Positions 32,584 through 42,294 of a DNA stretch of 64,000 nucleotides are shown here, one piece after another. The position numbers and the translations under genes were made by a program. This DNA is from DATJOJ01 sp035507035 (lineage in GTDB: Bacteria; Acidobacteriota; Terriglobia; Terriglobales; Acidobacteriaceae). The stretch spans positions 62,001 to 126,000 of the forward strand of contig DATJOJ010000063.1 of the NCBI GenBank assembly GCA_035507035.1. Reading direction: 5' to 3'. The notes beneath the pieces were generated by a model. It was given only the letters and a program-made list of their open reading frames with translations. It was not told the DNA's origin and searched no databases. Each line of letters begins with the position of its first letter. The stretch's first letter is position 1.

Positions 32584-34014
32584 CTACCTACGGTTGTCGG
32601 TTTGCGGCTCGGGATGAATCAGCACTTTGAAAAGTTCCGGAGCGGTTTGTCGGAAGCGGATTTCCAGGTCGGTCTGAACGTCGTGTACTCGCGATAACGG
32701 AAGATCGTCGGCAAAAGTGCAATGGCAGGAGACATACAGCCGCCCGCGCACGTGTTTGACCTCGACTTCGTGCACGTCCAGAACCTCGGGAAACTCCGCC
32801 ACGATTTCCTTCAGCTTCTTTTCCAACTTCAAGTCATGTTCCGGTTCCTCGCCAGGTTCAATGGTGGCGGGTTCGCTTTCAATGTGAGTCAGGATGGAAG
32901 AGATTTCGGGTACGTCTTTGCGAATCTCTGATTCCAGCAGGGTCACTCGGTCATGAGCCTCTTTCATCGAGAGGCCCTCGTCGAGTTCGAGATGCTGCTC
33001 GACGTGCAAGCGCCCTTTAAGATCCTGGACGCTGACGTCGTGAACGTTGAAATTTTGCCGAGCGGCGACGGCGCGGACGCGGTCGAATATATTCTCGGTC
33101 CGGCCGGCCCGCGGCACCGAGTGAACCACCACGTCGGCGTCGGGCAGGACCTTATGAACAGCCTCCGTGACGGCATGCGCCACTTGCTCAGAACGCTGGA
33201 AAGTGACGTTTCGTGACAGGCCGATGGAGAGATCAGCGAAATAGCGGTTCCCGGCCCGGCGGATGCGCACACGGTCGACTTCGAGGAGGCCTTCGACGTC
33301 AGAAATCGCCGCTACTATGTTGCTGCGCACTCCCGAGGGCGCGGCGTCCAGAAGCGCATCCACTGTCTTGCGCGCCAGCCGCGAACTCACGTAGATAACG
33401 ACCCCGGCAACAAACAAAGCAGCGACGGGGTCGGCGCCCCGCAACCAGGAAACTCCGTACATTCGGCCCAAAAGTACAAGGAGCAGACCCACGACAACCA
33501 CGCCGCTCGACCAAATATCGGTGGAAAAGTGGAGGGCGTCAGCCTCCAAGGCCTGGCTGTCATACTTAGTGGCGATTCTTCCTAAGGCACGGGAGCGCCA
33601 GAGATCCACCGCCATGGAGGCGAACAAGACGAGGAACGCTGCGACGCTAGGCTCGATTTCCACATGGTGGAAAAACAGGCGCTTGACGGCTTCGTAGATG
33701 ATCCAGACGCAGGTCAGCAATAGCAAACCGGTTTCGATGAAGGCAGAAAAGTTTTCTACTTTGCCGTGTCCGTATTGGTGATCCGCGTCGGCGGGTTTGT
33801 CGGATACCCGGACGGACAAAAGAGTGACGATGGCCGCGACCAGATCTAGCACGGAGTGGGCGGCCTCCGACAAGATGCCCAAACTACCAGTGGTGATGCC
33901 GACGGCGATCTTAAAAACCGTAATCGCCGCCGCCGCGAGCACGGAATTACTTGCGACTGCGCGTTTTTCGGCGCGCATTGATTCCGGGCTGTAGAGGGCA
34001 GGCGAATCCGCCAT
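32584..34014 (-). CDS. CDF-family metal transporter with three C-terminal dimerisation domains
   Basis: 476 residues from ATG 34014; the frame is open to 34086. Six membrane helices carry the metal-site motifs HSVLD (TM2) and HFSTD (TM5), typical of zinc/iron CDF antiporters. CDF proteins are usually about 300 residues with one cytoplasmic ZT-dimer domain. Here three related modules follow: 'VDRVRIRRAGNRYFADLSI', 'HDVSVQDLKGRLHVEQHLEL' and 'HEVEVKHVRGRLYVSCHCTF', each ending in a helix and 'VVHSVP', 'ILTHIESEP' or 'VLIHPEP'. The extra domains may bind additional metal or form a stalk. Divergent from the parvulin gene. Confidence 0.85.
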   Translation of the reverse strand: MADSPALYSPESMRAEKRAVASNSVLAAAAITVFKIAVGITTGSLGILSEAAHSVLDLVAAIVTLLSVRVSDKPADADHQYGHGKVENFSAFIETGLLLLTCVWIIYEAVKRLFFHHVEIEPSVAAFLVLFASMAVDLWRSRALGRIATKYDSQALEADALHFSTDIWSSGVVVVGLLLVLLGRMYGVSWLRGADPVAALFVAGVVIYVSSRLARKTVDALLDAAPSGVRSNIVAAISDVEGLLEVDRVRIRRAGNRYFADLSIGLSRNVTFQRSEQVAHAVTEAVHKVLPDADVVVHSVPRAGRTENIFDRVRAVAARQNFNVHDVSVQDLKGRLHVEQHLELDEGLSMKEAHDRVTLLESEIRKDVPEISSILTHIESEPATIEPGEEPEHDLKLEKKLKEIVAEFPEVLDVHEVEVKHVRGRLYVSCHCTFADDLPLSRVHDVQTDLEIRFRQTAPELFKVLIHPEPQTDNRR

Positions 34015-34150
34015 ATTCGAATTATCGCCGCAGGCTGGAGTTTGCGCTAGGAGCCAACGCGGGACCTGGGCCATCGCAGGCTCCAAATTACCTCGTCTTG
34101 TGCTAGGATTTTGAGTTCGTGTTTTACTTTCCTCTGGAGGATTCCCTGTT

Positions 34151-35212
34151 ATGACCCGATATGGGTTGGTATGCCTGCTGCTCGGAGCGCTTGCTTGGAG
34201 CCAGGCGAATGCACAACAGACTCACGCCACACCAAAGCCTGCGACCCCACCGGGCACTGCTGCCCCCAACCAAGAAGCCGATGCGGCCAACCTTTCTCCC
34301 GACACGCCAGTGATCACCATCAAAGGCTTGTGCGCGGACAAAGGTTCGGCGGATTGCAAAACGGTCATCACCCGGGAACAGTTCGAAAAGTTGATCGATG
34401 CGATTCAGCCCGGAATGCCAGCCCGCATGCGCAGACAATTCGCCACCCGTTACGCCAATGCTCTGGTTATGTCGGAGAAGGGCGAGCAAATGGGTCTGGA
34501 CAAGGGCGCGGACTATGAAGAGCACATGAAGCTCGCCCGGATGCAGGTTTTGGCCCAGGAGGTGAACAAGAACCTGCAGGAAAAAGCCGGCGAGATTTCG
34601 GACAAGGATATCGAAGATTACTATAAGAGCAATCTTCAGAAGTTCGAACAGGCGGACTTGGAAAGAATCTATATTCCGAAGGCGAAACAAGCCCCCGAAG
34701 CAAAACCGGACGAGAAGGTAAACGAAGAAGAAGAGAAGAAGCAGACCGAGGCCGGCGAAAAAGCGATGAAAGATGAAGCTGACAAGCTGCATCAGCAAGC
34801 CGCAGCCGGCGGCGACTTTGCCAAACTCCAAGACGAAGCGTTCCAGACGGCGGGCATCAAGAGCGGCGCTCCGACGACGTCGATGGGCAAGATGCGGCGC
34901 AGCATGTTGCCTCCCGATCAGGTTTCAGTCATGGACATGAAGGCGGGAGAGGTTTCGCCGCTGATCACGGACCAGAACGGCTACTTCATCTACAAAATGA
35001 AATCGAAAGACACGATCCCCTTGGATCAAGCGAAGGACGAGATCAAGGGAACGATGCGTGCCGAGCGGTTCCAGGCGTCGATGAAGGCGATTCAAGATTC
35101 GGCGACTTCCACGTTAGACGAAAAATACTTCGGAGCTGCACCGCCTATGCCCATGAGGCCAGGGATGCCCATGCCTCCTCCGAAGCAGCAGTCCTCCAAT
35201 AAGCCCGACTGA
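34151..35212 (+). CDS. Exported parvulin-type peptidyl-prolyl isomerase
   Basis: 353 residues. GGAGG at 34136-34140 supports ATG 34151. Signal peptide MTRYGLVCLLLGALAWSQANA. Residues about 70-160 are a SurA-like N-terminal chaperone region with 'ITREQFEKLIDAIQPGMPARMRRQFATRYAN'. The PpiC domain spans about 170-320 with 'LERIYIPKA', a charged Lys/Glu insertion, then 'GDFAKLQDEAFQTAG' and 'EVSPLITDQNGYFIYKM'. The C-terminus is rich in Pro/Met. It should fold exported proteins in the periplasm. The stop overlaps the SDR start by one base. Confidence 0.85.
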   Translation: MTRYGLVCLLLGALAWSQANAQQTHATPKPATPPGTAAPNQEADAANLSPDTPVITIKGLCADKGSADCKTVITREQFEKLIDAIQPGMPARMRRQFATRYANALVMSEKGEQMGLDKGADYEEHMKLARMQVLAQEVNKNLQEKAGEISDKDIEDYYKSNLQKFEQADLERIYIPKAKQAPEAKPDEKVNEEEEKKQTEAGEKAMKDEADKLHQQAAAGGDFAKLQDEAFQTAGIKSGAPTTSMGKMRRSMLPPDQVSVMDMKAGEVSPLITDQNGYFIYKMKSKDTIPLDQAKDEIKGTMRAERFQASMKAIQDSATSTLDEKYFGAAPPMPMRPGMPMPPPKQQSSNKPD

Positions 35213-36276
35213 TGGGTAATGCACAGCCAACCCTGGTGGTCACGGGGATTTCGGGGAATCTGGGAGCGCGGCTTCTCCCGCTGTTGGCGGATTTTCAGGT
35301 CATCGGAATCGATCTGAAACCGCCAGCGGCTGGCAGCGGGCTGCGCTTCGTCTCCATGGATCTCGGTTTGGAGGATTCCTGCCGCGAGCTACTGCTGCTG
35401 ATAAGAGAAACCCGGCCGACGGCCGTGCTTCATCTGGCTTTTGTGATTGACCCGGTTCGCACGGGTATTCTTGATGCCGACCGCATGTGGCAAATCAACG
35501 TCGCAGGCACGGCGCGGGTGATGGAGGCCATCACGGAAGCGAATCGAGATGGCCCGATTGTGACCAAGTTCATTTTTCCCAGCAGCGTTTCCGCTTACGG
35601 CTCTGATCTGCCCGCGCCAGTCAACGAAGATTACCCGCTGGGCGCTCACACCCTACCTTACGCTGTTCACAAAATGCTGTCGGATAAGGTGGTGCAACAG
35701 CGTGCGCCGTCGTTGCGCGGCTGCAGCACTTACCTACTGCGTCCGCACATTTTTACCGGCGCGAGCGTGGAAAATTACCTGGTTGGGGCGTTTCGTGGAA
35801 CTCCCAATGGGCGTTCCAAGCGGGCCGCGAAAATGCGGGCGGAAGGCAAACGGCTTCCCTGCATGTTGCCTTATGGGCGGCGCTATCTTGAAAAGAAAAT
35901 CCAGTTTGTACACGTGGATGATATGGCGCGTTTGCTGGCGCACATCGTACAGAAAAACGAACCCGAAGCGCAGCGGTTGACCGTCCTAAATGTTGCCGGA
36001 CGCGGCGAGGCGTTGACGTTCGCTCAATGCGTCGAGATGGCTGGAGCGAAACTAAAGCGCGTGCCGGGAAAATGGGTATTCCGGCTGATCTTGAAGGCGC
36101 TCTGGAAGTTTGGCATTTCGGCGATTCCGCCCGAGGCACTGCCTTACATGACGGGCGAGTACACGATGAATACAGATCGCTTGAAGAACTTTCTGGGTGC
36201 GGATTACGAGAAGGTGATGCAATACACAATCGCGGATGCCTACAAAGATTCGTTCCGTTCTGGTTTGAGTGCGTAG
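35212..36276 (+). CDS. NAD-dependent epimerase/dehydratase family protein (extended SDR)
   Basis: 354 residues. N-terminal TGISGNLGARLL is the TGxxGxxG nucleotide-binding loop; the catalytic pair is in YAVHK with the upstream Ser in PSSVSAYG. 'IGIDLKPP' supplies the adenine-ribose Asp, so NAD is expected. Members act on nucleotide sugars or steroid-like alcohols; no product can be specified. It starts inside the parvulin stop (TGATG), implying coupling. 36277-36315 separates it from ubiE; it contains a 10-bp palindrome AGGGGCCCCT at 36300-36309. Confidence 0.85.
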   Translation: MGNAQPTLVVTGISGNLGARLLPLLADFQVIGIDLKPPAAGSGLRFVSMDLGLEDSCRELLLLIRETRPTAVLHLAFVIDPVRTGILDADRMWQINVAGTARVMEAITEANRDGPIVTKFIFPSSVSAYGSDLPAPVNEDYPLGAHTLPYAVHKMLSDKVVQQRAPSLRGCSTYLLRPHIFTGASVENYLVGAFRGTPNGRSKRAAKMRAEGKRLPCMLPYGRRYLEKKIQFVHVDDMARLLAHIVQKNEPEAQRLTVLNVAGRGEALTFAQCVEMAGAKLKRVPGKWVFRLILKALWKFGISAIPPEALPYMTGEYTMNTDRLKNFLGADYEKVMQYTIADAYKDSFRSGLSA

Positions 36277-36315
36277 CGATCTACAGCCGCCCAATAGTTA
36301 GGGGCCCCTGCGTAG

Positions 36316-37071
36316 TCACTTCTTTCCACGATATAACCCGGCAATCCCAAACGTATAAGGCGTCCATGAAACTGAACTGAAGCCGGCGCGGGACATGCGT
36401 TCCAGCATCTCGCCAGGTGCAGGAAATCTCGCCACCGAGGACGGCAGATACGCATAAGGTCCGCGCACACCGGAGATCATGGTACCGATCACGGGCAGCA
36501 CGCGCCGGAAGTACAGCCGATAAATCCGGCCGAGCAAACCTCGCGGCTCGCCGAAGTCGAGAATTCCACACTCGCCGCCGGGCTTCAATATGCGCACAAT
36601 TTCGCGGAGGCCGCAGTCGTAATCAGCTAGATTTCGAAAGCCGAAGGCAGACGTAACCAAATCGAAGTGCTCCGGCGCGAATGGGAGATGGAGAGCGTCC
36701 GCCTCCACCCAGCGGAGATTCGTGCCGGCAAACTTGCAGCCCGCGCGTTGCAGCATGGCATGCGAGAAATCAGCACCTAGGATCTTGGCGGCCGAGTTTG
36801 TGGCTGCGCGCTGCAATGCCTGAGTCATATCTCCGGTTCCGCAACAAAGATCGAGAGCTCGGGTGTTGGGGCGCGAAAGAACTTCTGCAAAGGTTTGAGC
36901 TGCTCTCCGCCACCATAGGCGATCGATATTGAGTGACAACAAGTGGTTGAGCAAGTCATAACGGGGCGCGATGGAGGTGAACATCTCGCGGACTGCCCGC
37001 GATACGGACTCGGGCTGGTTGGTGCCATCGAAAGCAGTGCCAATCACTTCGGTTTTGGTGTGGTTGTTCAC
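36316..37071 (-). CDS. ubiE: Demethylmenaquinone methyltransferase
   Basis: 251 residues with the UbiE/MenG signatures 'MFTSIAPRYDLLNHLLSLNIDRLWWRRA', the SAM motif ALDLCCGTGDMTQALQ, and 'TSAFGFRNLADYDCGLREIVRILKPGGECGILDF'. It converts demethylmenaquinone to menaquinone on the inner membrane. The start overlaps the aroB stop by four bases. As there is no evidence for ubiquinone genes, menaquinone is the more likely product for this lineage. Confidence 0.92.
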   Translation of the reverse strand: MNNHTKTEVIGTAFDGTNQPESVSRAVREMFTSIAPRYDLLNHLLSLNIDRLWWRRAAQTFAEVLSRPNTRALDLCCGTGDMTQALQRAATNSAAKILGADFSHAMLQRAGCKFAGTNLRWVEADALHLPFAPEHFDLVTSAFGFRNLADYDCGLREIVRILKPGGECGILDFGEPRGLLGRIYRLYFRRVLPVIGTMISGVRGPYAYLPSSVARFPAPGEMLERMSRAGFSSVSWTPYTFGIAGLYRGKK

Positions 37072-38195
37072 TTTCGCCTTCCGCTGCCTTTGAGATTGCG
37101 CGACAGGCGTCGGATCTCGTTCACGGCATCTAGAACCGCAGCTTGAGGGACGTCGTCTGCGATCTCGACTCTTCCAATCTCTCGTGGCAAGACGAAGTGC
37201 ACGATTCCATTGCGGGTTTTCTTGTCCGATTGCAGGAGACGAAGAATATCGTGAGCGCGAGCAGTCACTTTAGGTAACGGTGTCAGGTTGAGAGTGCCTT
37301 CACTAATACGGCTTGCGGTGTCAGGGTTACAGCGGCCTAGCCCGACCGCTATGTTCGAGGCCGCAATCATGCCCCAAGCCACGGCTTCACCGTGCAGAAA
37401 GCGGCGATAACCGGATTCAGCCTCGAGCGCGTGACCGATAGTGTGACCAAAATTCAGCACGCGCCGCAATCCCTTCTCGCGCTCGTCCGCGGAAACGATT
37501 TCGGCTTTCACTTTGACCGATTCTGCGATCGCCCACTGCAGCATCTCTGGATCGCGCCGCAATTGCTTCGCGCTGATTCCCTCGAGACGGCGGAAAAGCT
37601 CGAATCTGGCAATGACGCCACACTTCAGAACTTCATACAAACCCGCAGCAAACTCGCGCTCCGGCAAAGTCGACAAAACGTCGGGATCGATCAACACCAG
37701 GCGCGGCTGATGAAATGTTCCCAAGAGATTTTTCCCGGCGCGAAGGTTAACGCCCGTTTTGCCGCCGATGGAAGCATCAGCCTGCGCCAACACGGTGGTG
37801 GGAATCTGGATGACCTCCAAGCCGCGCATGTAGAGCGACGCCAGCAGGCCGGCAACATCTCCTACTACGCCACCACCGAAGGCCAGGATCACGGAGCTCC
37901 GGTCCGCACCAAGGCTGGCGAGCTTTTCGGCAAGGGATTCTACGGTCGCTAACTTTTTAGAGCGCTCGCCATCGGGCATTTCGATCAGCTTCGCCGCGAA
38001 CCCCGCCGCAGTCAAAGCGTTCATCAGCTTTTTTCCCCAGCGGCGAGCGACAGGAGAAACCGTTATAACAAATAGCGCTGGAAGGCGCGCTGCGCCATAT
38101 ATTTCGCGCAACTGCAGTCCCGCCTTCTCGAGCAAGCCAGTCTGGATCACCGCCTGATAGGGCCGCGGTGGGGTCGAAATGTCAATACGAGGCAT
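37068..38195 (-). CDS. aroB: 3-dehydroquinate synthase
   Basis: 375 residues. NAD site 'ILAFGGGVVGDVAGLLASLYMRG' and 'QIPTTVLAQADASIGGKTGVNLRAGKNLLGTFHQP', then the zinc-site helix 'RVLNFGHTIGHALE'. It closes DAHP to 3-dehydroquinate in the shikimate pathway. Divergent from nadB with 55 bp between starts, which must hold both promoters or one shared region. Coupled with ubiE downstream. Confidence 0.93.
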   Translation of the reverse strand: MPRIDISTPPRPYQAVIQTGLLEKAGLQLREIYGAARLPALFVITVSPVARRWGKKLMNALTAAGFAAKLIEMPDGERSKKLATVESLAEKLASLGADRSSVILAFGGGVVGDVAGLLASLYMRGLEVIQIPTTVLAQADASIGGKTGVNLRAGKNLLGTFHQPRLVLIDPDVLSTLPEREFAAGLYEVLKCGVIARFELFRRLEGISAKQLRRDPEMLQWAIAESVKVKAEIVSADEREKGLRRVLNFGHTIGHALEAESGYRRFLHGEAVAWGMIAASNIAVGLGRCNPDTASRISEGTLNLTPLPKVTARAHDILRLLQSDKKTRNGIVHFVLPREIGRVEIADDVPQAAVLDAVNEIRRLSRNLKGSGRRK

Positions 38196-38250
38196 GAAAA
38201 CTCATCATAACGTAAGCTCGGCCGCGGGCTCTGGTGGTACCATTTTTCTG

Positions 38251-39816
38251 ATGTCCTCAGTTCCCTCACATGCCGATTTTCTGGTGGTGGGCGCTGGCGT
38301 GGCGGGATTGCGCGCGGCGATCGAAGTGGCCTCTGCCGGCAGCGTGATTGTGTTGGCGAAAAAGGAGGTGACCGACTCCAACACGCAATGGGCGCAGGGC
38401 GGAATTGCCGCAGCCCTCAGCGACGAAGATGAAATCAGCCTGCACTTGCAGGACACGCTGGTGGCGGGGGATGGGCTTTGCAACGAAGATGCCGCAAAGG
38501 TCCTTGTCGAAGATGCTCCCGTGCGAATTGAGGAACTGATTCAGTGGGGCACGGAGTTCGACCGGCATGGCACCAAGCTGACATTCGGACGCGAAGGCGC
38601 ACACAGCCGAAACCGCATTCTGCATGCGCATGGCGATTCGACTGGCCGCGAAATTCTGCGTGCGCTATACGCCAAGGCGAAGACGCTCAAGCCGATTTCT
38701 GTTCGCGAATTCGAGTTCTCGGCCGATTTGATCGTCGAGAGTGGACGGGTGTGCGGAATTGAGCTGATCAACGATCAGGGTGAGCAGCAGCGGATCACCA
38801 CTTCTGCAGTTCTGATGGCCACGGGGGGACTGGGGCAGCTTTACCGCAATACGACGAATCCAAACGTTGCTACCGGCGACGGGGTGGCCATGGCGTTTCG
38901 CGCTGGAGCGGAAATCAGCGATATGGAGTTTGTGCAGTTTCACCCCACGGCGCTTTACCTGAAAAATGCGCCGAGATTTCTGTTGTCGGAGGCGCTGCGC
39001 GGCGAAGGAGCGTATTTGCGCAACGGAGAGATGCACCGCTTCATGGCGAAGTATCATCCCATGGGCGAATTGGCGCCGCGCGACGTGGTGGCGCGGGCAA
39101 TCGTGCACGAGCTTGAAGTTGAGCACGTACCCGATCCGGTGGTCTACCTCGATCTGACCCATCTCCGCGCCGATCACATCAAGGCGCGCTTCCCGCGGAT
39201 TTACTCGACCTGCCTGGAATACAACATCGACATTACTGCTGAATTGATCCCCATCCGGCCCGCTGCGCACTACGCTATGGGAGGAATCCGATCGGACATT
39301 GAAGGACGGACATCTCTGCCGGGCCTATACGCCGCAGGGGAGGCAGCGGCCACGGGCGTTCACGGAGCAAATCGCTTGGCAAGTAATTCCTTGCTCGAGG
39401 GATTAGTCTTCGGGGCGCGAGCGGGACGCAGAATGCGGGATGAGATGCGTTCGGCAGTATCGACCTCCAAACAGCAGCGTGCGGCTTCGAACGGTCCGGT
39501 TAGCGGTGGGATGGAAGAAGTCATACGTGAAATTCAGGATTTGATGTGGCGTGACGTGGGGATTGTGCGAATCGCCGGCGGGCTCAAGAAGGCTATTGAG
39601 CAACTTCAGGCGATGAGCCAGCGCGTGGCTCATCCTCACACGCGGCGAGCATTCGAAGCGCGAAATCTGCATATTTTAGGTCTGTTGGTAGCACGTTCCG
39701 CGTTGGCGCGCCAGGAGAGCCGGGGCGCGCATTATCGCCTGGACTTCCCTGCTCATGACGATGCGAAATTCCTGAGGCATTCGGTGATTCAAGGCGATTC
39801 CATCCGGTTTGTCTAA
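38251..39816 (+). CDS. nadB: L-aspartate oxidase
   Basis: 521 residues from ATG 38251 (open frame to 38179, which would overlap aroB). FAD loop 'FLVVGAGVAGLRAAIEVASAG', then 'NTQWAQGGIAAAL', the catalytic loop 'REGAHSRNRILHAHGDSTG', 'FVQFHPTALYL' and 'AAHYAMGGIRSDIEGRTSLPGLYAAGEAAATGVHGANRLASNSL'. It oxidises L-aspartate to iminoaspartate for NAD synthesis. nadA and nadC are not in the window. Its stop overlaps the convergent terC stop by four bases (39813-39816). Confidence 0.93.
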   Translation: MSSVPSHADFLVVGAGVAGLRAAIEVASAGSVIVLAKKEVTDSNTQWAQGGIAAALSDEDEISLHLQDTLVAGDGLCNEDAAKVLVEDAPVRIEELIQWGTEFDRHGTKLTFGREGAHSRNRILHAHGDSTGREILRALYAKAKTLKPISVREFEFSADLIVESGRVCGIELINDQGEQQRITTSAVLMATGGLGQLYRNTTNPNVATGDGVAMAFRAGAEISDMEFVQFHPTALYLKNAPRFLLSEALRGEGAYLRNGEMHRFMAKYHPMGELAPRDVVARAIVHELEVEHVPDPVVYLDLTHLRADHIKARFPRIYSTCLEYNIDITAELIPIRPAAHYAMGGIRSDIEGRTSLPGLYAAGEAAATGVHGANRLASNSLLEGLVFGARAGRRMRDEMRSAVSTSKQQRAASNGPVSGGMEEVIREIQDLMWRDVGIVRIAGGLKKAIEQLQAMSQRVAHPHTRRAFEARNLHILGLLVARSALARQESRGAHYRLDFPAHDDAKFLRHSVIQGDSIRFV

Positions 39817-40727
39817 AGCTGTTGCGGCTTTGGATGAATCACCGAGGCCAGCACGGAGACAACTAAAACCGTAATGATCGCAAGGAGCGCCCATTCGGTT
39901 CGCAGCTGATAGAAATCGGCAGCCAGCATCTTCGCGCCAACAAAGACTAAGACAATCGACAGGCCGTAATGCAAGTAATGAAAAGCTTCCATCATTCCGG
40001 CAAGGACGAAGAACATGGCACGAAGGCCCAGGATGGCAAAGACGTTCGAGGTGTAAACGATAAACGGCTTGAGAGTGATAGCAAGAACGGCGGGTATCGA
40101 ATCGGTAGCAAATAAGAGGTCGGTGGTTTCAACCACAATCAGGACGATCAGTAGCGGAGTTGCGTATAAGCCGGCGCGTTGGACGAAAAACTTATCGCCC
40201 TCGTAGTTTTCCGTGACCGGCATCCAGCGCTGAAAGGCGCGGAGCACGGGATTCTTTCCCGGCTCGACGGCGATCTCTCCACCGCGAAATAATCGTGCCC
40301 CGCTGTAAATCAGAAATGCGCCGAACAAATAAGTAATCCAGTGAAAGGAGCGAATCAGCTCGACGCCCACCAGAATGAATATGCCGCGCATGACCAGCGC
40401 GCCGAGGATTCCCCAGAAGAGGACCTTATGCTGATGATCTGGGGGGACTTGAAAATAACGAAAAATCAGAATGAAGATGAAAAGATTATCGACGCTGAGA
40501 GATAACTCGATAATATAGCCGGTGGTAAACTCTACCGCCGAATCGTGGCCCTGCCAAAAATAGAGCAGCACGGCAAAGACGGCCGCTAACGAAATCCAGA
40601 GAACGCTCCAGATGATGGCTTCGCGAAATTTGACCAAATGGGCGGGACGGTGAAACACCCAGAGATCGAGGCCGAGCATTCCGAGCACAAACAGATTGAA
40701 CAGAATCCAGAAAAGTAGCTGGTTCAA
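39813..40727 (-). CDS. TerC/Alx-family membrane protein
   Basis: 304 residues with about nine membrane helices. TerC marks include 'GYIIELSLSVDNLFIFILIF' with the acidic residues in the membrane, 'VLFWGILGALVMRGIFI' and 'FATDSIPAVLAIT'. Alx-type members export manganese and affect redox/calcium-dependent exported proteins. The 38-bp gap to the downstream M28 gene is too short to hold a full yybP-type manganese riboswitch on this side; the upstream side is the M28 gene on the same strand. Confidence 0.88.
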   Translation of the reverse strand: MNQLLFWILFNLFVLGMLGLDLWVFHRPAHLVKFREAIIWSVLWISLAAVFAVLLYFWQGHDSAVEFTTGYIIELSLSVDNLFIFILIFRYFQVPPDHQHKVLFWGILGALVMRGIFILVGVELIRSFHWITYLFGAFLIYSGARLFRGGEIAVEPGKNPVLRAFQRWMPVTENYEGDKFFVQRAGLYATPLLIVLIVVETTDLLFATDSIPAVLAITLKPFIVYTSNVFAILGLRAMFFVLAGMMEAFHYLHYGLSIVLVFVGAKMLAADFYQLRTEWALLAIITVLVVSVLASVIHPKPQQL

Positions 40728-40765
40728 TCACGACTCCGCTTTAGTGAGCCTGGGCTGGCCAAACC

Positions 40766-42229
40766 CTACTCCGTCCTTCCCAGCGACCCATCCTGCCAGC
40801 TCTGCCACAGGCCGAAGGTTTTCATCAAGTCATCGAGATGAGTCTCGCGCATGGTTTGCTCGATCTGCTGACGGTTGAGGCGCGGCCCAACGCGATCAGA
40901 AGAGTCGGCGATTCCGAAAGCTACGGTCGCGGCCTCGGCTACGTGCTTTTTGAGCTGCGGGAAGTCGACTTTATCGTAAGTATCGGACATGGCGTGATAG
41001 TTGATCAGATAATTGCCTTCGGTCTGGTTAGCGAACAGCGTGGGCACACCTTCGAGCATGAAATCGAAGTGATCGGTGCCCCACTCGGCGTCGGTGGTGA
41101 GCGTGGTAGCGCCGAATTTCTTGAGCGGAGCGACAATGTTGGTGATGGCGGGAACGATGTCTTTGCGGCCGCCAACAGAGAAGCCAGTCACTTGTCCCGT
41201 GCCTTCGTCGAGAATGACCACGCCGGCGGCTTTATCCAATTCATTGCGATGAGCGCGAACGTAGGCATGCGATCCGAGAAGTCCTTCTTCTTCCCCGGAG
41301 AAAAGAATGAAGCGGATGCTGCGTTTGGGGCGTAATCCACTTGCCTTGATTGCCCGCAAGGCGTCGACGACCAGGGCCGCGTTGCAACCGTTATCCAGAG
41401 CGCCGGTGCCGAGTTCCCAGGAATCGAGATGAGCGCCGAGCACGACGAATTCATCCGGCTTCTCGCTGCCCTTTAACTCGGCGATCACGTTCGAAGTGGT
41501 GATGGGTCCGCCGATGCGATTCGGGATGGCAAGATCCGCGTAAAGCTGCTGGCCGGCAGCAATCAGACGCGCCATTCGAGCTGCGTCTTCGCGGGCGACG
41601 AGCACCATGGGAAGGCGGTCGATGTTGCCGTCGACGGCGTTGGTATGGCGGTAGAGCAAGTCGTGCGGGCGCGTAGATTGAAATGCGATGGCAAGGGCTT
41701 TGCCCTTCACTGCGCGATCGATAATGCCCGGAGCGCGTAGGTATTCAGCAAAGAGATCATCCCAAGTGACCATTTCGCTCGAATGCACCAAAAGGATGTC
41801 GCCTCTGAAGTCGCCGGCTTTGGCGAAATCGGCTTCACTGGCGTCGCCGAGATCGACAACCCGCACGTGACGTTGTTGAGCCAGGGCTGGAGCCCAGGCG
41901 AGCGACACAACACGAAGGGAGAAAGTTTCGGGGCTGGTGACGGTCATTTGCGTACTGCCTTCCGCCCACGAAGCCGGGATGGTGAAGTCTTCCGTGTAAA
42001 CTCTGTCGGCGCCGGCGGATTGGAAGGCGTCGACGCCCCATTCCACGGCCTTTTGCATGGCCGGCGTACCGGGGACGCGGCCGCCAATCTGATCGGTGAG
42101 ATGTTGCAAGTTGGTTGCGAGCGAGGAAGGCTTGAGCGCTTCGGTGATCAGGCGGTCCGCGGAATCCTGCGAAAAGGCAGCGAGAGGCAAAGCCAAAATC
42201 AGGAATACTAGAAACTTAGCGGTTTTCAT
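40766..42229 (-). CDS. Secreted M28-family metallopeptidase (carboxypeptidase Q-like)
   Basis: 487 residues with a Sec signal peptide (MKTAKFLVFLILALPLAAFS). A protease-associated insertion domain (about 130-260) sits inside an M28 fold. Zinc ligands: H and D in LGAHLDSW, D in GALDNGCN, E-E in FSGEEEGLLGSH, and H in EWGTDHFDF. It should release amino acids or dipeptides outside the cytoplasm for peptide scavenging. Preceded by terC at a 38-bp gap and followed by a second, different M28 enzyme. Confidence 0.88.
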   Translation of the reverse strand: MKTAKFLVFLILALPLAAFSQDSADRLITEALKPSSLATNLQHLTDQIGGRVPGTPAMQKAVEWGVDAFQSAGADRVYTEDFTIPASWAEGSTQMTVTSPETFSLRVVSLAWAPALAQQRHVRVVDLGDASEADFAKAGDFRGDILLVHSSEMVTWDDLFAEYLRAPGIIDRAVKGKALAIAFQSTRPHDLLYRHTNAVDGNIDRLPMVLVAREDAARMARLIAAGQQLYADLAIPNRIGGPITTSNVIAELKGSEKPDEFVVLGAHLDSWELGTGALDNGCNAALVVDALRAIKASGLRPKRSIRFILFSGEEEGLLGSHAYVRAHRNELDKAAGVVILDEGTGQVTGFSVGGRKDIVPAITNIVAPLKKFGATTLTTDAEWGTDHFDFMLEGVPTLFANQTEGNYLINYHAMSDTYDKVDFPQLKKHVAEAATVAFGIADSSDRVGPRLNRQQIEQTMRETHLDDLMKTFGLWQSWQDGSLGRTE

Positions 42230-42294
42230 GCACGAGAATTAGACATGAAAAGTTCAAGAACGAAAAGCCAAAAGATCGAGGAGGAACAGCGCGG

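Noticed and set aside
34124..34831. 235-aa minus-strand ORF opposite the parvulin gene
   Set aside because: Phe/Leu-rich shadow of the lysine-rich parvulin coding frame.
36300..36309. AGGGGCCCCT palindrome as a terminator between the SDR and ubiE genes
   Set aside because: No loop and no T-run; too short to terminate.
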